From contig JABBOT010000080.1 in the NCBI GenBank assembly GCA_016165875.1, positions 7,726,759 to 7,790,758 on the forward strand: DNA of 64,000 bases, given 5' to 3'. The DNA is from Acanthopleura granulata (lineage: Eukaryota; Mollusca; Polyplacophora; Chitonida; Chitonidae). The notes beneath the pieces are model-generated. The model made no database searches. It was not told the origin of the DNA and saw only the letters and a program-made list of their open reading frames with translations. A program made the translations under genes and the position numbers. Each line of letters starts with the position of its first letter. Position 1 is the stretch's first letter. Positions 26,401 to 41,400 of the stretch are shown in pieces.

Positions 26401-29400
26401 AAAATCATAAGTTCACATGTGAGAAGATAACGAAAAAAAAGGGTATCCACAATATATATTACATGATTCAGGCATGGGAATTCATGGTCAGAAGTCTGAC
26501 GTGGGACATGCTATATCATTTTGGTGAGAATGAAAATGCGGGGTCAACATCAATGCGATCTCGCAACGAGTAGTCCATATATGTCACAAATGAAACTGTT
26601 CTATGTTACATGTCTGACACTGCGTAACAACAGTCGCATGACCTAGAAGTCTTAATTTATCGGAGCCACACTCATCTGCCTACAGGGAGAGGAAAATCTG
26701 GCGGTTCCCCATTGGAGGAAAATTGCCACATTTGATTTGACTTCATCCAGAACCACTTCCAATGGGTCTATGTACCTGCACATACACATGCATTAAAACA
26801 CTTTGACAGACATATAGATCATATCATTTCTGGCGGTTCCCCATTGGAGGAAAACTGCCACATTTGATCTGATTTGATTTCATCCAGAACCACTTGCAAT
26901 GGGTCTATGTACCTGCACATACACATGCATTAAAACACTTTGACAGACATATAGATCATATCATTTCTGGCGGTTCCCCATTGGAGGAAAACTGCCACAT
27001 TTGATCTGATTTGATTTCATCCAGAACCACTTGCAATGGGTCTATGTACCTGCACATACACATGCATTAAAACACTTTGACAGACATATAGATCATATCA
27101 TTTCTGGCGGTTCCCCATTGGAGGAAAACTGCCACATTTGATCTGATTTGATTTCATCCAGAACCACTTCCAATGGGTCTATGTACCTGCACATACACAT
27201 GCATTAAAACACTTTGACAGACATATAGATCATATCATTTCTGGCGGTTCCCCATTGGAGGAAAACTGCCACATTTGATCTGATTTGATTTCATCCAGAA
27301 CCACTTGCAATGGGTCTATGTACCTGCACATACACATGCATTAAAACACTTTGACAGACAAACAGATCATATCATTTCAAGTCTGCACACATGCATGTAT
27401 ACCCAACTGTTCGTGAAGTATTTCGGATAAGACGAATACATCATTATGTACTCAGTGTGCAAATTAGGCCACGGCACATAAAATCCAATCAAAAAAACTA
27501 AACTTGACATTTATTGTGTGCTTGTTATTTTCTTGTCCATGTCAGCTAGCTGTGCACATTCCAGTCCAGCGGGTCGCTGGAAATCTCTTTATGTAAGCAG
27601 GGACAATCAATGTTTATTTACCTCGACATTTTCGTCAATATGTTTGTTTACCTGTAAAGCTTCAACCCAGAGTGCAAATCTCAGGAGAGAAAAAAAAAGG
27701 CAGCAAAATGAGACCAGACTTAACACTTTCTTATTTGGGCGTAACTGGACCCTATGAGAGAAAATAGGTTCAGTCAGTTTGGAAATCTTTCGTTTTGTGT
27801 TGGGGGGGGGGGGCTAATGAAAAAGGACAGAGGTTTAAGAGAAGTATTGTGACAAAAAACAAAAAGGAAAGAAGACGAATGAAAAAAATGCACTTCAATC
27901 AAAACCCTAAAAAATATTGGTTCCTTTTTATCCATGTCGCGTCAATTAGGTAAACCCCTAATGAACATATTTTTAATGATGGATTATACACAAATCGACA
28001 AAGAAATAAAGTTCTTGTTTCGAATGTGACATAAACAACACATGGTTTTCTTAAAAACGTCCTTAAAAAAACTCTACTGTAACCTGAACCTATCAGTAAA
28101 ATAGGATAGGTCAGGTAGGGAACTATTTTTATTTTCTTCTTCCATCAAATTCCAACAGAAACCTTTCTGGGCCCTTTTTTTAGCAGATTGGTCGGGTTAC
28201 ATACCTCACAGAATGTCAAAACATTCTGCTTATAAACAAAAAGGCTCAACATATAGTTGTAATTGAGTTGGGTTTATGTACAAATCTCCATATCAAACAC
28301 TGGATACTTTTTTTTTACCTCAACTGAATCTTGAACATCAGTAATATGTACAGAAAACCATATCTGAAGACAGCGCATATACAGGGACTGTGGAGTACAA
28401 TACATTGACTCCAATATTCCAATAATGTTTATCCCCAATCTGTAGGATTTCCTTGAAGGTTCAGAAACGAGTCTAGAAGGTGATGGGATTTCCTGTCAAT
28501 CTTCTGACTACAGCGGCATCTCCAGCAAGGATTTCATGGTGAGCTGCTGACATAACTCAGTGCTCTATTTTGAGATTTTTCCTACACAGATATTAACCAA
28601 CATCATAACACAAAGAACAGATTTACAATTCCGGCATAGTTTAACAATCCAACATTCACAGATGTATGCAGGGACAAGTTCATGTACTGCACATATCAAG
28701 TTTAGCTCCTTCATGTCCATTGCATCATTAATGTCTATATGTAAATGTAGATCTGGTTGGTCCACCAATAAGCCTAGCATAATCCAAACTCATCCATGTG
28801 GAAGAATACATCACTTATAGGACTGGCAGCCAGCATTATGGTGGAAGGAAACCGAGTAGAGCCTGGGTGAAACCGAAGACCATCCACAGGTTGTTGGCAG
28901 GCCTTTCCATGCAAGGCCGGTATGTGGCGCTAGCAAGCAAACACCTCAGCCAAGGAGGTCCTGCAACTTGATTTGAACACCATACTAAACTAAATGCTAC
29001 ATGTACATTGTACTGTAGACATAGAACCCATTGTCTTTGTCAATTTGTACTATTTTTCTTGGTGCTGATCAGCACTACAACTGAAGTATCCAGGTCGCCC
29101 ATTTTGATAATACTGGACACCAAAATTCTACTGCAATAAAAAAATCAGACAAGGAGTTTCCCCTCTGCCTTCCCTAAAACCTGTATTTCTCCAGTTATTT
29201 CGTCACAGCTACACAAGAAAATATGACACTTACATGTAATCATGTGTAATGCCAAAGGCAATACAAAAACTTTTTCATACCTGATTCTTAGACATTTTGG
29301 CCAAAGAAAAATTACCCCAATACATATCCTGCCTCCCTCTCCCCCACCAAAATGACCCTAAAAAATGGCCCTTAAAATGACCATAATCCGAGGGCTTTCT

Positions 29401-32400
29401 TGCCCCTTTCTTGTTGTGGTAACCACTAAGTGTTTTCATGAAATAAATTGAGTTTTTGATACATTGGTGACGAAAAAATATTGAATTTTCTGGTTTATTC
29501 AAACTGAGATTCTGAAAAGAAATTGGCTCTAAAACCCCTGATACATGTAAAACCTTCAGAATTTGATTTTGACATCTCTCACCTTCATGATGAGCTGTGT
29601 CTGACTGTCCAGCCTCTCCGTCGTGGCGCTTCGCTCTTCCTCCTCCTCCACATCGTTTTCGATGCCCTCATCGTCCACGCTGTGCGACTCTGGATCGTCT
29701 CCCTTGTTGTCCTCGCTGCTTACTGTCATCAGCTCTATCAAGGACTCCAGGCTCTGACTCAGGTGCCGTTCTTCGTGTTCCTTGAACCCATAATCCAGCG
29801 CCTGGAAGATTGTCAGCCCCAAGGTCTCCAGAGCCTGAAATGGTGAGTAACAATGCACACATATATACATGCATTTCGGTTTCATGGTTTTTAAAGTCTC
29901 AAAGTTCACACAATCACATCATCCATGTGGTAAATCATTTTTTAAGACCCTTTTTTTTTTGTCATTTACACACCAGTGAAATCCCACTGTTTTCTTCACT
30001 GATAACAGTGATATTTTCGTTTAATTTGGTACATGTCTTTTTTGCCTTACTACATGTAGGAGTTCACAGTTACACACAGATCACTATACGTGTAGAATTC
30101 ACATTTGTGTACATAACAAATGAATGCTCTGATTCCAGAACTGTACAGGATGTACTGAAGGCACCTTGTACTGGTTACAGCATGATCGCCCGGACAATCG
30201 CATTGAGTGTTAACGGCTTTTTCATACCTTTCCATCTCATGTGTCAATTATTTTCGAGTTGGCTAAATGGTGATTCTCATAGGAGAATAAAGTGGGGAAG
30301 GAGAGGGGATGGGGAAGGAGGAAGGGGGGGTGTAAAATGAGGGCATCTTAAGAACCTATCAGTTGGAAGAGCCCGCCTTCAACGGATGAACATTTTATAC
30401 CCGTGCATGTATACCTTAAATGATAGGATAATTGATCAATTATAGCTCACTTCAAATCTGGTTTCCGGCACGCTACCAAAATTCACACAGTCCCAGACCT
30501 GGTTATCAAACGCACCAGACAGATACCGCCGGTATTGCAACTATCAGACTATTCAACTGACAGACAAAGCTGTGAACCATGAACTGAATAGACAATGGCC
30601 CATACCAAGACAGCAAGAAAACATGCATCTATGTGAGAACTGTCATGTATGGAACTGTGTGAAAAACATACACCTCACTACTCTATGTATGTACAATGCA
30701 TGCTTATGTCATCTTTACCACTGTTTCAGCCATACGAGGAGGAGGAGGCCTTAGTATCTACAAGTGTATATATATTGTGTCTCCTTGTGGCAGGGTGAAA
30801 CAATTGCGGTGAAATGCTGCCAAAGACACCAGACACATTATACCGACACCAGGCCAATCAGTCTAGTTTCCTAGTACTAACCTCTTAGCGCTGAGCTTCA
30901 AACAGCAGCAAGTTCTCAGTGCTGTACAATGTATAATCGGTATATTGCAAACATTAAAAAAAATATATATGTATTTATACATATTTCTTTCAACATGCAT
31001 CTGGTATTGTCCCGAACGCACATAGGACAACATGGTTAAGCCCAATCAATTCTTTGATCGACCAGACGAACAACGAATCTCCTCCAGCCTAACAGGGTAA
31101 GAATGCTATTTTGCGAATCAAGCAGACATAAAAACAACATGAGGCAACTGTTTGGAGCGTTGAGAGAGGAAGTTCTACAAGACAGGAGACTGATTACTTC
31201 ATTTATAGTCTCGTAGTGATTTCATATCAACATGCTGAACTGGCTTGTACGTGAGCTCATGGGAAAGGATAAGGATACAATACAATGACTTGGGGAATGT
31301 CTACTGCATGTATATACATACAGACATACATGTACATGTGCTCCACAAAAGACAAACATGGACTCGACATAATATAAAGACATACATGCACTCTATATGA
31401 AGACATACACACATACTCCATATAAAGACATACATGTACTCTATATAATATAAAGACATATATAGATACTCTACATAAAGACATACATGCACTCTATATA
31501 AAGACATACTTGAACATGTACTCTGACCTTTCAAATGCAACCACACATAACATGTTTTACACTCAAGACATCATATACAAAAATTGGAGTTTATTATGGG
31601 ATTTCCATAATGTTCATACATGTATGTTTCAGATGTTGGCATATTGGTTAAGTGTACTATAATACATATACATAAATATGATTTAATAGTCATACTTTGT
31701 CACAATAATCAGATATTTGCTGAATTCATCACATTTTGTTTCATGTGCCTTTGTATGTCAAGCAGACGTATGTACATGCACGTTTTATTATAAATTTAAG
31801 GGCTTCGTAGAGGTAAAATATACATGAAATAGAAACATCACATCTAACAAATAATCCACAGACATGTACATAAATATATTTCCATTTGAAAGCAGGATTT
31901 TTAACTTCCACCTGCATATATCATATTTTGTTCCTATCTGGGTTATATTGTGACAAAAATGGCATAGAACTGTTTTTTTTTGCCACAGGCTCTGTGGTGT
32001 ACCTGATATTCTTAGCCACAACTAACAAACAAAAAGCTGTCTCTGTTTACATAACCAATAATCCTGTGCAATCCTAGCTCAATCCCATTTGGTCTCCAGC
32101 AAACAGCCTCGCCTTTCATTAATTAGCTGGTGCCAACCCCTCTCTGGGTCTTACGTAACGGTGTACATTACCGACATTTCATGTACACTGAGCCACATAC
32201 CTGTATCAAAGCATTCATCGCCTGGGCGTAACTCAACTCCTTACAAACATACAAGAAGCAATTGCTGCAGCGCAGATGCCATGCTTGTGTGCACAAATGT
32301 AAAACACGATACCTTTTCTGGGGGTTTTCAACTGGTTGCACTGTGCTGATATTGAACCACACAAAACACACATTTACTGTATTTACGTGTCCGAGAACGT

Positions 32401-35400
32401 TCACATTCCCTCAGCATGAGCAACATTATGAGCCAATCACATTCGGGTCAATCGTCTTTTGAGGTCAATTTTTTTGAGGTCATGCTTCACGGAAAACATG
32501 ATCTGGAACCACATTTATTCCATGACAGCCTGTACAAGAAACCTTGCGGCATAGAGGCAATGTACATGAACACCTTATCATAATTTTCAAAATCCTTCAT
32601 GTGTGATGACGCCAATGCACACTGTACATGTACATGTAAGTTCATAATGTAGCAACCTTTTTCCTGCATGCTCATAGCGCTCATACAAAAGACAAAGAAG
32701 ACCACCTTCATTCCGACAAGATGTTGTCATCGTTAGCCAGTATTACATGTGCCTGCAGTGTATTTCCATTATCCTTCATGTATACGGACATCAAAACACA
32801 TGTACAGTTTGCATGTAGGCTCACAATGTTGCATTTTAATAGAATCCGCCAGAGCTCTGTGAGCTTCAGTCTAGCAGAGATAAATTGACACAATGAATGT
32901 CAGAATTAAGATGGAATTTCTGCAGAGCTTTACAATGGGGAACTGTCCATTAAAAACTTCCTGGCCACCTGGCAGAGAGTATAGAACCGGTCCAACTTCA
33001 GGATAAATGAAGATAATTCTTTGCTATATTCTGCCCACTGACCCAATGCTGACCAGTGCACATATGAACAGAGGATTGAAACAACAAGAAAACAAAGATA
33101 AGGTAAATTCCAAAATAAACACAAGTTGGATTTGTTTCACTTTGCTCTACCGCGAAATTTCTTCAGGTCTGATGATGCCAAAAAAATACAGAAGATGGAC
33201 TGACAGAAATCTTCTGATGAAAGAATAAATACTGAATTCAGGTCATCAGATTCAATCATCTCAAGACATGTTATGGGTATGTATATAACATCTGCATATC
33301 ACAAATTATAATGACCCTAAATGTCCTAAATCTCATTAAAAAAGTGTATTTTTAGAGGCAAGCAAATGTCACAAAATGTTACTTTTGGTGCTAATTTAAA
33401 GGTGAAAGGTGTCCAGGTTCTATTTTTAACATTACTTAACTGAATATTATATCTGTGATATAACAAAAATGATGGACATAAAAAAATGCACCTGCTGAGC
33501 ATTTTTACTTGTAGAAAATAGAAATACACTTAGCACCAAAAATTCCGAGAAAAAAATTGTGCATCGTTTATCTGCCCTTGTATGGCGGAGTGCATCACCT
33601 ACACGTGATGTGATTGTGGCATTTCTGGTTGCCAAACACAAGCTTAAGTCTAATCAAAACATGCCTCCTCAAATTGGCTACTACATAGTTCAGAGTGCTT
33701 ATTCAGTTTGAAATTGTTGCATCACATGGCAATTATCCATTTTCGACCCATGGAGGGGTCTGATGAGAAGGCATGAAAGCTACTCCCATCGTAATTCAGT
33801 GAGTGATTAGCACAAAACAACATATTGCCAGTGTGATGTCATCAACGACTGGGACATTAAGGGCCAATAACAACGTAGATAATATCATGCTTCACGAAAC
33901 TCAGCCTAATGGTCTTGAAAAAAATATTTTTTTCAAAACATCTGGAGATTATTATTCATTGAATGGCTTTGGCGCCAAGTTTCAGATAACTCCAGGATAT
34001 GCTGTGCGAATTTTTTCGCAAAAATTAATCAACCAGGGTAGTTCATCTTTATCTTACATTTTTCCAGTGGGATATCATTCCTACCTACCAAACAAAACAC
34101 ATTTCTGAAGGCAATGGAACTCTCAGAAGCATGAAAAATGAGCAGCTTAGTCATGGACGAAATCTGAGTTCATTTAGGTATATAGTTCTGACTTTTGTGA
34201 GTTCAAGTCAAGCTCTGACTGCCTCCCTCTTAGTCATGGGCGAAATCTGAGGTCATTTTAGGCATATAGTTCTGACTTTTGTGAGTTCAAGTCAAGCTCT
34301 GACTGCCTCCCTCTTAGTCATGGACGAAATCTGAGGTCATTTTAGGCATATAGTTCTGACTTTTGTGACTTCAAGTCAAGCTCTGACTGCCTCCCTCTTA
34401 GTCATGGATGAAATCTGAGGTCATTTTAGGCATATAGTTCTGACTTTTGTGACTTCAAGTCAAGCTCTGACTGCCTCCCTCTTAGTCATGGACGAAATCT
34501 GAGGTCATTTTAGGCATATAGTTCTGACTTTTGTGAGTTCAAGTCAAGCTCTGACTGCCTCCCTCTTAGTCATGGATGAAATCTGAGGTCATTTTAGGCA
34601 TATAGTTCTGACTTTTGTGAGTTCAAGTCAAGCTCTGACTGCCTCCCTCTTAGTCATGGACGAAATCTGAGGTCATTTTAGGCATATAGTTCTGACTTTT
34701 GTGAGTTCAAGTCAAGCTCTGACTGCCTCCCTCTTAGTCATGGACGAAATCTGAGGTCATTTTAGGTATATAGTTCTGACTTTTGTGAGTTCAAGTCAAG
34801 CTCTGACTGCCTCCATCTCCAGCCTTACTGCCAGTAACACGTGGCTGGTTGTTGGTTTCACCCGGGCTTTTCCTGGTTTCCTCAAAATTATAATGCTGGC
34901 CGCCATTGTACAAATGAAACACTCTTGAGGATAGTACAAAACAGCAATCAAATAAAAAATTAAGTCAAATCATAATGAACAATCTAGCAAGTTTCCATGT
35001 GTCACCAAACACAAATTTCTTTACCTTCACGTACATGTATGACATGTCTAATAGTCCCAATTACAGGTAAAGTCTGTGTCAAATGCATTCACTTTATTTA
35101 TTTAGTCATCTGATTGGAGATTTACGCCGCACTCAAGAACACTGTCTTGGCGGAACATGTATACGTGTACATACTGCTAGACGTTCATGTATAAGAGGAT
35201 GTGTTTCACAGCATGATACAAAGTGCATTATCATTATTTTTCATTTCAGGGACATATATTACGCACAATTGATTCATACTGCACTTACGGGTGTACCTGT
35301 ACAACATACTGTGTGACAGTATACATGGGCACAGTCAGGCGGTGCGTGTACATACACGTACTTACAATCTGAATGCCAATATATCTGTAGGGCTGTACAT

Positions 35401-38400
35401 GTATATTGAACATGCAGACTTCATGCAAACAATAAACTCGTGGTCTTATCAAATCAAGCAGGCAGTCGGTGCATGTGGCCAGATGTGGTACATGTATTCT
35501 TATCACCCCTTCACTTCCTGGTCAAAAATTTTGCGGTTTTTCTTTCACAATTATATTCACTCCCACAATGGCTTCTGTGTGATTTTTTTTTTTCTTCTCT
35601 ATTTTATTGTATTGCTTTTTTTGGTCAGCTACACCCAGCTTTACATGGCTGTGAGCAGATTAACTACCCTAAATAACCTAAAATTTCGTCCATTACTACG
35701 CTGCTCATTTTTCCTGATTCTGGGATTTTTATTGGTTGTAGGAAAGTGTTTTTAAGGTTTGATTGAAATGAGTGAATGATTATGGCTTAATGCCACAGTA
35801 TCTCAACCATATCGTGGCAAGCTTTATTTGGAAGATAAGATGATATTCTACTACAAAAATGTAAGTTTCGGCATTAAAGACAATATTTTATGACATCTAG
35901 TTAACTCTCAAAATGCACGTTTTTACACGAAAAGTTCAGGTCATTTACAGTATTTGAATTTTGAGCCTAAGATGGATTCAAAGTTTCTTTTTCCTCCCAT
36001 GCTTAGACCATCAAATGACCAACATATCCATATGTTTACTTTATCACAAAACCGGGAGAGAAATGTAGTATTTTGCTTTCAGCAGGACTAATACCTGTCC
36101 CAATAATTAGAAGTATTAGGGTACACACATTTCCTTCTAGTCAATTTAACCCTCTGGCTGGTTTTAATTGAAATTTCAGTCAAAAATCATATAATGAAAT
36201 AATAAATGCAGGTACATATAAGAAGAAATCTTCATTAAAACTTAAAATAACACTGTCAATATTCATGCGCTATGGGTCAGTAAAAGCATCAAGTTTCTAT
36301 ACTACACCTACTTATGCAAAGGTGAGTGCATCAAAGAACAGCTTTTTTTTTCAAACAGCGAATTAATACCAGTAGGTACATGAAGTTCATTTATCTTAAT
36401 TTATTATATTTTTAAGTAGATTAACATTTAATCAACCCTATTTGATTTAGTTATTTATTAGATTGTTGTTTTACCCTGTACTCAAGAACATTTCACTTCT
36501 ACCATGGCAGTCAACATTATGGTGAGAGGAAAGCCATGACCATCCGCAGGTTGCAGGCAGACCTTCCCACCTTTGACCCAGAGGAAGCCAGCATGATCTC
36601 AGAAATCGAACTGGTGAGGGGCAACTGGGTCATTATGCTAAACTACCATGCTAACCCCCTTGGCCATGCAAGCCCTCCCCTCATTTGATATCATTAAGAT
36701 TAAAATGTCTTTATTAACTGTAGGTTTAGGCTACATATTACACTGGTAAGAAAGAAATAGATAGAAAATCATCTCAATTCTTCATTGCACTGGTACAAAC
36801 ATAACTCATAAATGTAGACACTTAGATATTTACATGATACTCTGATACATGTATCTAAATGTAAATAGGCAGAAATTCAAATTATTAAACCTTAATTCTC
36901 TATGGAGTTTTCTATTAATTGTAAAATACATATTACACTGACTTTTTAATATCCGGAAAAACATCTCACCTTTTGATATGATCTACATGTACTGCTGCAC
37001 TTTTTGTCACCATCTGTAAGTACAGAAAAAAGAAAATCAAATAAAAATCAGTAATAAGTCAAAGATACAACAATGGTCTACAAATAAAAGCTGTCAGGCT
37101 GTCAAAGTACACCTTTACTTTTACAGGTGGCCTGTAGTCTAGCGCACCCATATGTTTCCTTTCTGATTTAAACATGGCCTATGATTCACATTTTGTCACA
37201 GTGTATCATTCAAATACTTTGTTAAATTTCTTAAGCAATGACTAAAAGGCATGTTTGGGAGGGCAAGAACAATGTAAGAAAAACAATAGCAGACAAGAGC
37301 AACAAAGAAAAGAAAAATCTATACAGCATAAACACATGCACACCCATATGTTTTTTTCTTTATTAATTTGATTGTTGTTTTATGTCATACTCAAGAATAT
37401 TTCACTTATAGGACTGCAGCACGCATTATGGTGGGAGGAAATTGGGCAGAGACCACAACCATGCGCAGGTTGCTGGCGGACCTTCCCACATATGACATAG
37501 AGGAAGCCAGCACGAGATGGACTGGAATTCACAGCGATCCCATTAGTGAAAGGCACCTGGGTTATTACACTGCTATAGGACACTAACCCCCTTGGCGTTG
37601 GAGGCTCAGCAGTAGTATCTTTACGTCTACAACAAACTCATTGCATTACAAAACTAACACCTTCAGCCGTCTTCTCATGAGGGAAAACTTCATGAGAGAA
37701 GAACTTTGTTTGATGTTTGAACATTTACGTGTATTTAAACAGAAACTGACAACACAAGAGATAAGACTGACCCAAGATGTGATCTAGGCACTCCCAACAA
37801 TTATTCCATTAATCTTCACAAATGAGCACAACTGGGGCTTGATTAATTATTCATGAATAGGCTTTGAACAGAATCAAACCAACAAAACCTGGACATGCAA
37901 AATACATACGTATATGTCTAAAGGCTGAATTTGGCTACTTTCATTTGCAAGTCTGTCACATGCAAACATGAAAGTGTACACCATTACTGAAGCTCTAAAT
38001 GTACAACCTTGGGTGTGGGTATACATGTATGAATTGATATACAATCTCCTAACCAAATATTATGCGTCATAATACATTCTCCGGGCATACATGTATATGT
38101 ACATTTATGTTATGTATAAAGATGTATGTACTGTAACACCTGGGTCAAATAAAGCCTCTCAGTTTGGGGCCCCCGTTCCAATCCCATAATTTCAGACATT
38201 AAATCGAGTGGGACTTCATGTACATGAATACAATGATAACAACCAGATAACAATTTATTTATTTATTTACTGATCAGCGTTTTAAGCCATACTCAAGAAT
38301 ATTTTACTTATACAACGGCGGCCAGCATTTTGGTGGGAGGAAACCAGGCAGAGCCCGGTGGAAACCCATGACCATCCGCAGATTGACAGAAGAACCAGAT

Positions 38401-41400
38401 AACGAGTATTTTAGTGATCGATACAAAGTAATATTACAAGTACTAACTACATGTAAATCACATATTTTCAACATTGTAGTACAGTACTCAAAACTATTTT
38501 ACAATTTTCCATTTCCTCTTTAGGCTTTCTGGCACTCTCATGGGCACTCAGAACCTAAAGCTGAACATCCTCTCTTTTCCACATTTACACAGTTTATGGG
38601 CACATTTATGTACTCTATGTATAATTACCACAGCTTTACTTACATAGTACATACTTAGTATGTTTTATTTTCACTTTGCGATTTTCTTTGGGTTTTTTTT
38701 TTTCTGACACCACAATGTTGGCAAAGCCATCTGATATACACATACTTTCACGTAAAAAAAAAAAATCCAAACTGACAGTTAACACTATTTGTGCACCTTG
38801 AAAAAATACTAATTTTCATGCCTTTTCCGGGCCTAAAATTTAAATTTTCCAATCTGATTGGAATGTTACAAATGTTAGACTGTGAAAATGGCCACTTAAG
38901 AATCCCCTGGTTACATCATACACATGTATTGTCCACAAAACCCCATAAACTTGCATGCGGTGAGAGCAGGGTATTTCTTGTCCAAGGCCAGGGGATGAAC
39001 TTGCACATACACCTCACATTGGCAGCCTTTAAATAAAGGCTTCCAAAATACATGGACATGTAACAAGGGGCCAGTTTTCATGCTGAGTCAGAAATGGGCC
39101 GTGTTACTTGGCATACCTCAATTCTTCAACCTCTTGCATATACGAAAGAGCAACTTTCTGTCCCATTTATGCAAGTTTTTCCAAATGTTTTGGAGACAAA
39201 ACTACCCTACATTAATTGGGTTGGCCAATTCCAGATCTTAACAAAATGTACAACTTCATGAAAAATGCCCTCCAAACATGCATCAATCAACGCCTTGCAA
39301 ACATGCAACAGGGCTGTAAAAATCAGAACACATGTATTGTAGGTGGTGTGGTGGCAATACATCGATGCAATCAATTACAGCGCTACAATAGGCATAGATT
39401 CACATCGGCTGTACACATTTATCAGCTGGGGAAAAAAAACCCCTGGGAATCAAAGCAGAACACTGACAAAGACGGCGTCCACAGATCTCCACACAATAAT
39501 GTATCTGTCCCCTCAAATGTCTTGGTTTCCTAAGCCACATGGGTAATGAGGTCATCAATATTTGGATTGGTGGAGATTTCTAGGAGTGACAGGCCAATCA
39601 TGACAATAGTGCAAGGTCCAGTTACAACACACCATCCTGGCTGGAGTATGTATATAGAGGATATTGCACAGTGAGGGCTGAATACCATAAATATTGTAAG
39701 AGTTGGAAATGATAACCCACGTGGCACAAAGAATGAAGCAATTGAGTGAATCTTGTATTATGACATTGTTCAATCTGATCACAGATCAGATTGGAACTTT
39801 ATAAAATAAAATGTCTCTTTTTTGAGGTCTTTATGACGTCTGAGTGTGAAATATCAAAACGTAATATTTCACTGCAGTGAAAATAACACTTTTATCAGTG
39901 AAGGAAATGCTGGGAATTCACCCACGTATAAATAATAAATATACATATAAGAAGGAACCGTACGTTGGATTATGAAGTCTAGTTCAAACTCAGATGTTCT
40001 GAAGTCAAAATATATGTGTACAACATGAACAGTATTGTTGGATGTTATTATCTGTAGCCTGAATTGCATTGGTAGATGTCACTTCATATCAGGGCCTTTT
40101 TTTTTTAAAAAAGGCTGGGCAATGTTATAATGTGCTTAACCTGTAAACGTGTACATGAAATTCTGTTAGTGTTACATGAAGGGGGCAAACACTGGTCGAG
40201 GCTTGCACAGTTGGACAAAATACTTCTTAGCCAATGAGCCCACTATCATACATGTCATCATAACTACATGCATCTTAATGAAGAAACATTTTTTCCATGC
40301 ACCTCTATGTTTTTATGAACACAAATTAACGATGACAAAGCTGAAGTATACAACTGATGTAGTGTCGGAGACCAAAAAAAAATGATGACAACATTCTGTC
40401 ATTACTCACAGCATGTAACTTCAAGATGACAGAAAAGACAACACAAGCCAATTACCACAATCAACTAACTGGCAATTAACTTTGAAAAAGTTTACACATT
40501 TCTTTCAGGGAGCTGTTAATTTTAGCATTTAAACATTTTTGTTTTGTTTGTTGATTATGTAACTTTTCTTGATGATTTCATAAAAATACAGGTAAAACAA
40601 TATTAACCATTCCTAGAAAAAGAAAAAATATGTGAAGCCTGCGCCGTGGGAGTATGCACCACAATTCAACACTATACACACATTGTACATATGAACTGTG
40701 TTTGTAGTTGGTGGTCAGAAGAAAATGTAAAATGTAAAAATGTAAAAATACCCTTTCAGAAGCACATAAAAACCTTAACAGGATACTTCTGATGTTGCAC
40801 TGATGTTTTTTGGATAACATTACAAAAATCACACTTCCACCATAAAAAAGAACTCTTCACTGGCCCTATAAGGTGTATGAATCCATCAGAAACAAGGAAA
40901 ATGTGCAACTTTAAAATGCATAAGTTCAGCTGAAATTCATGTACAGTATATGATATGGATATTTTTCTTATTTCTTACAGTGAAAGACATACATGTCCTA
41001 CTGCCACCTACATGGCCAAACGTGTGATATTTATTGGTAACGATTTGAGTACAACCTTTATACTCAGCAATGTTAGGAGAGGTGCCTGCCCAACATTTCT
41101 ACAATGTGTACAGTGGACATGTTTTACATGTATACCAGCGCTGAGTTTTCCCATGAAATCTCGTGCCCCAAGTGACACAGTGAATACTTGACGTTCCTGG
41201 GGGGGACACCTAAGCCTGTCAGGAGAGGGCCACGAAACATGATACCTGTGTCAGGTGCCTACACGGATGACAGGGCTGTGTCCTTACCCTGCTGCCACTC
41301 ACCAGAAACCCCCATAATCATTGTAGTTTTATGTCAGTTCAGTTTTCTTTTCAAGCCGTAGAACTTTCAGCCTGATTATATGAGCAACGCCAGGGAACAC

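Larger units (their letters stand above)
22941..29582 (-). other. spire intron 3
   Basis: 6.6 kb between exons 3 and 4. It holds a second-family SINE (23.7 kb), SINE copies at 25.1, 25.3, 26.0 and 28.8 kb, a 137-bp tandem repeat at 26698-27377, C- and G-runs at about 24635 and 24812, a G-run near 27803 and a dispersed repeat near 29.4 kb. A short exon-like segment on the opposite strand at 28446-28538 is listed separately. Nothing else is recognised. Confidence 0.7.
29835..32200 (-). other. spire intron 2
   Basis: 2.4 kb between exons 2 and 3. It contains a degenerate AAAGACATACATG-type repeat at about 31340-31525 and a fragment of the second SINE family at about 30770-30905. The rest is AT-rich with scattered TACATGTA motifs and no recognised gene. 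Confidence 0.7.

Noticed and set aside
26698..27377. Regularly spaced repeats considered as a CRISPR-like array
   Set aside because: The whole 137-base unit is repeated with no unique spacers, and the genome is eukaryotic. It is an ordinary tandem repeat.
29523..29846. 107-codon plus-strand ORF and a 68-codon minus-strand ORF in another frame
   Set aside because: Both are shadows of spire exon 3, which carries the conserved KIND sequence and exact splice sites.
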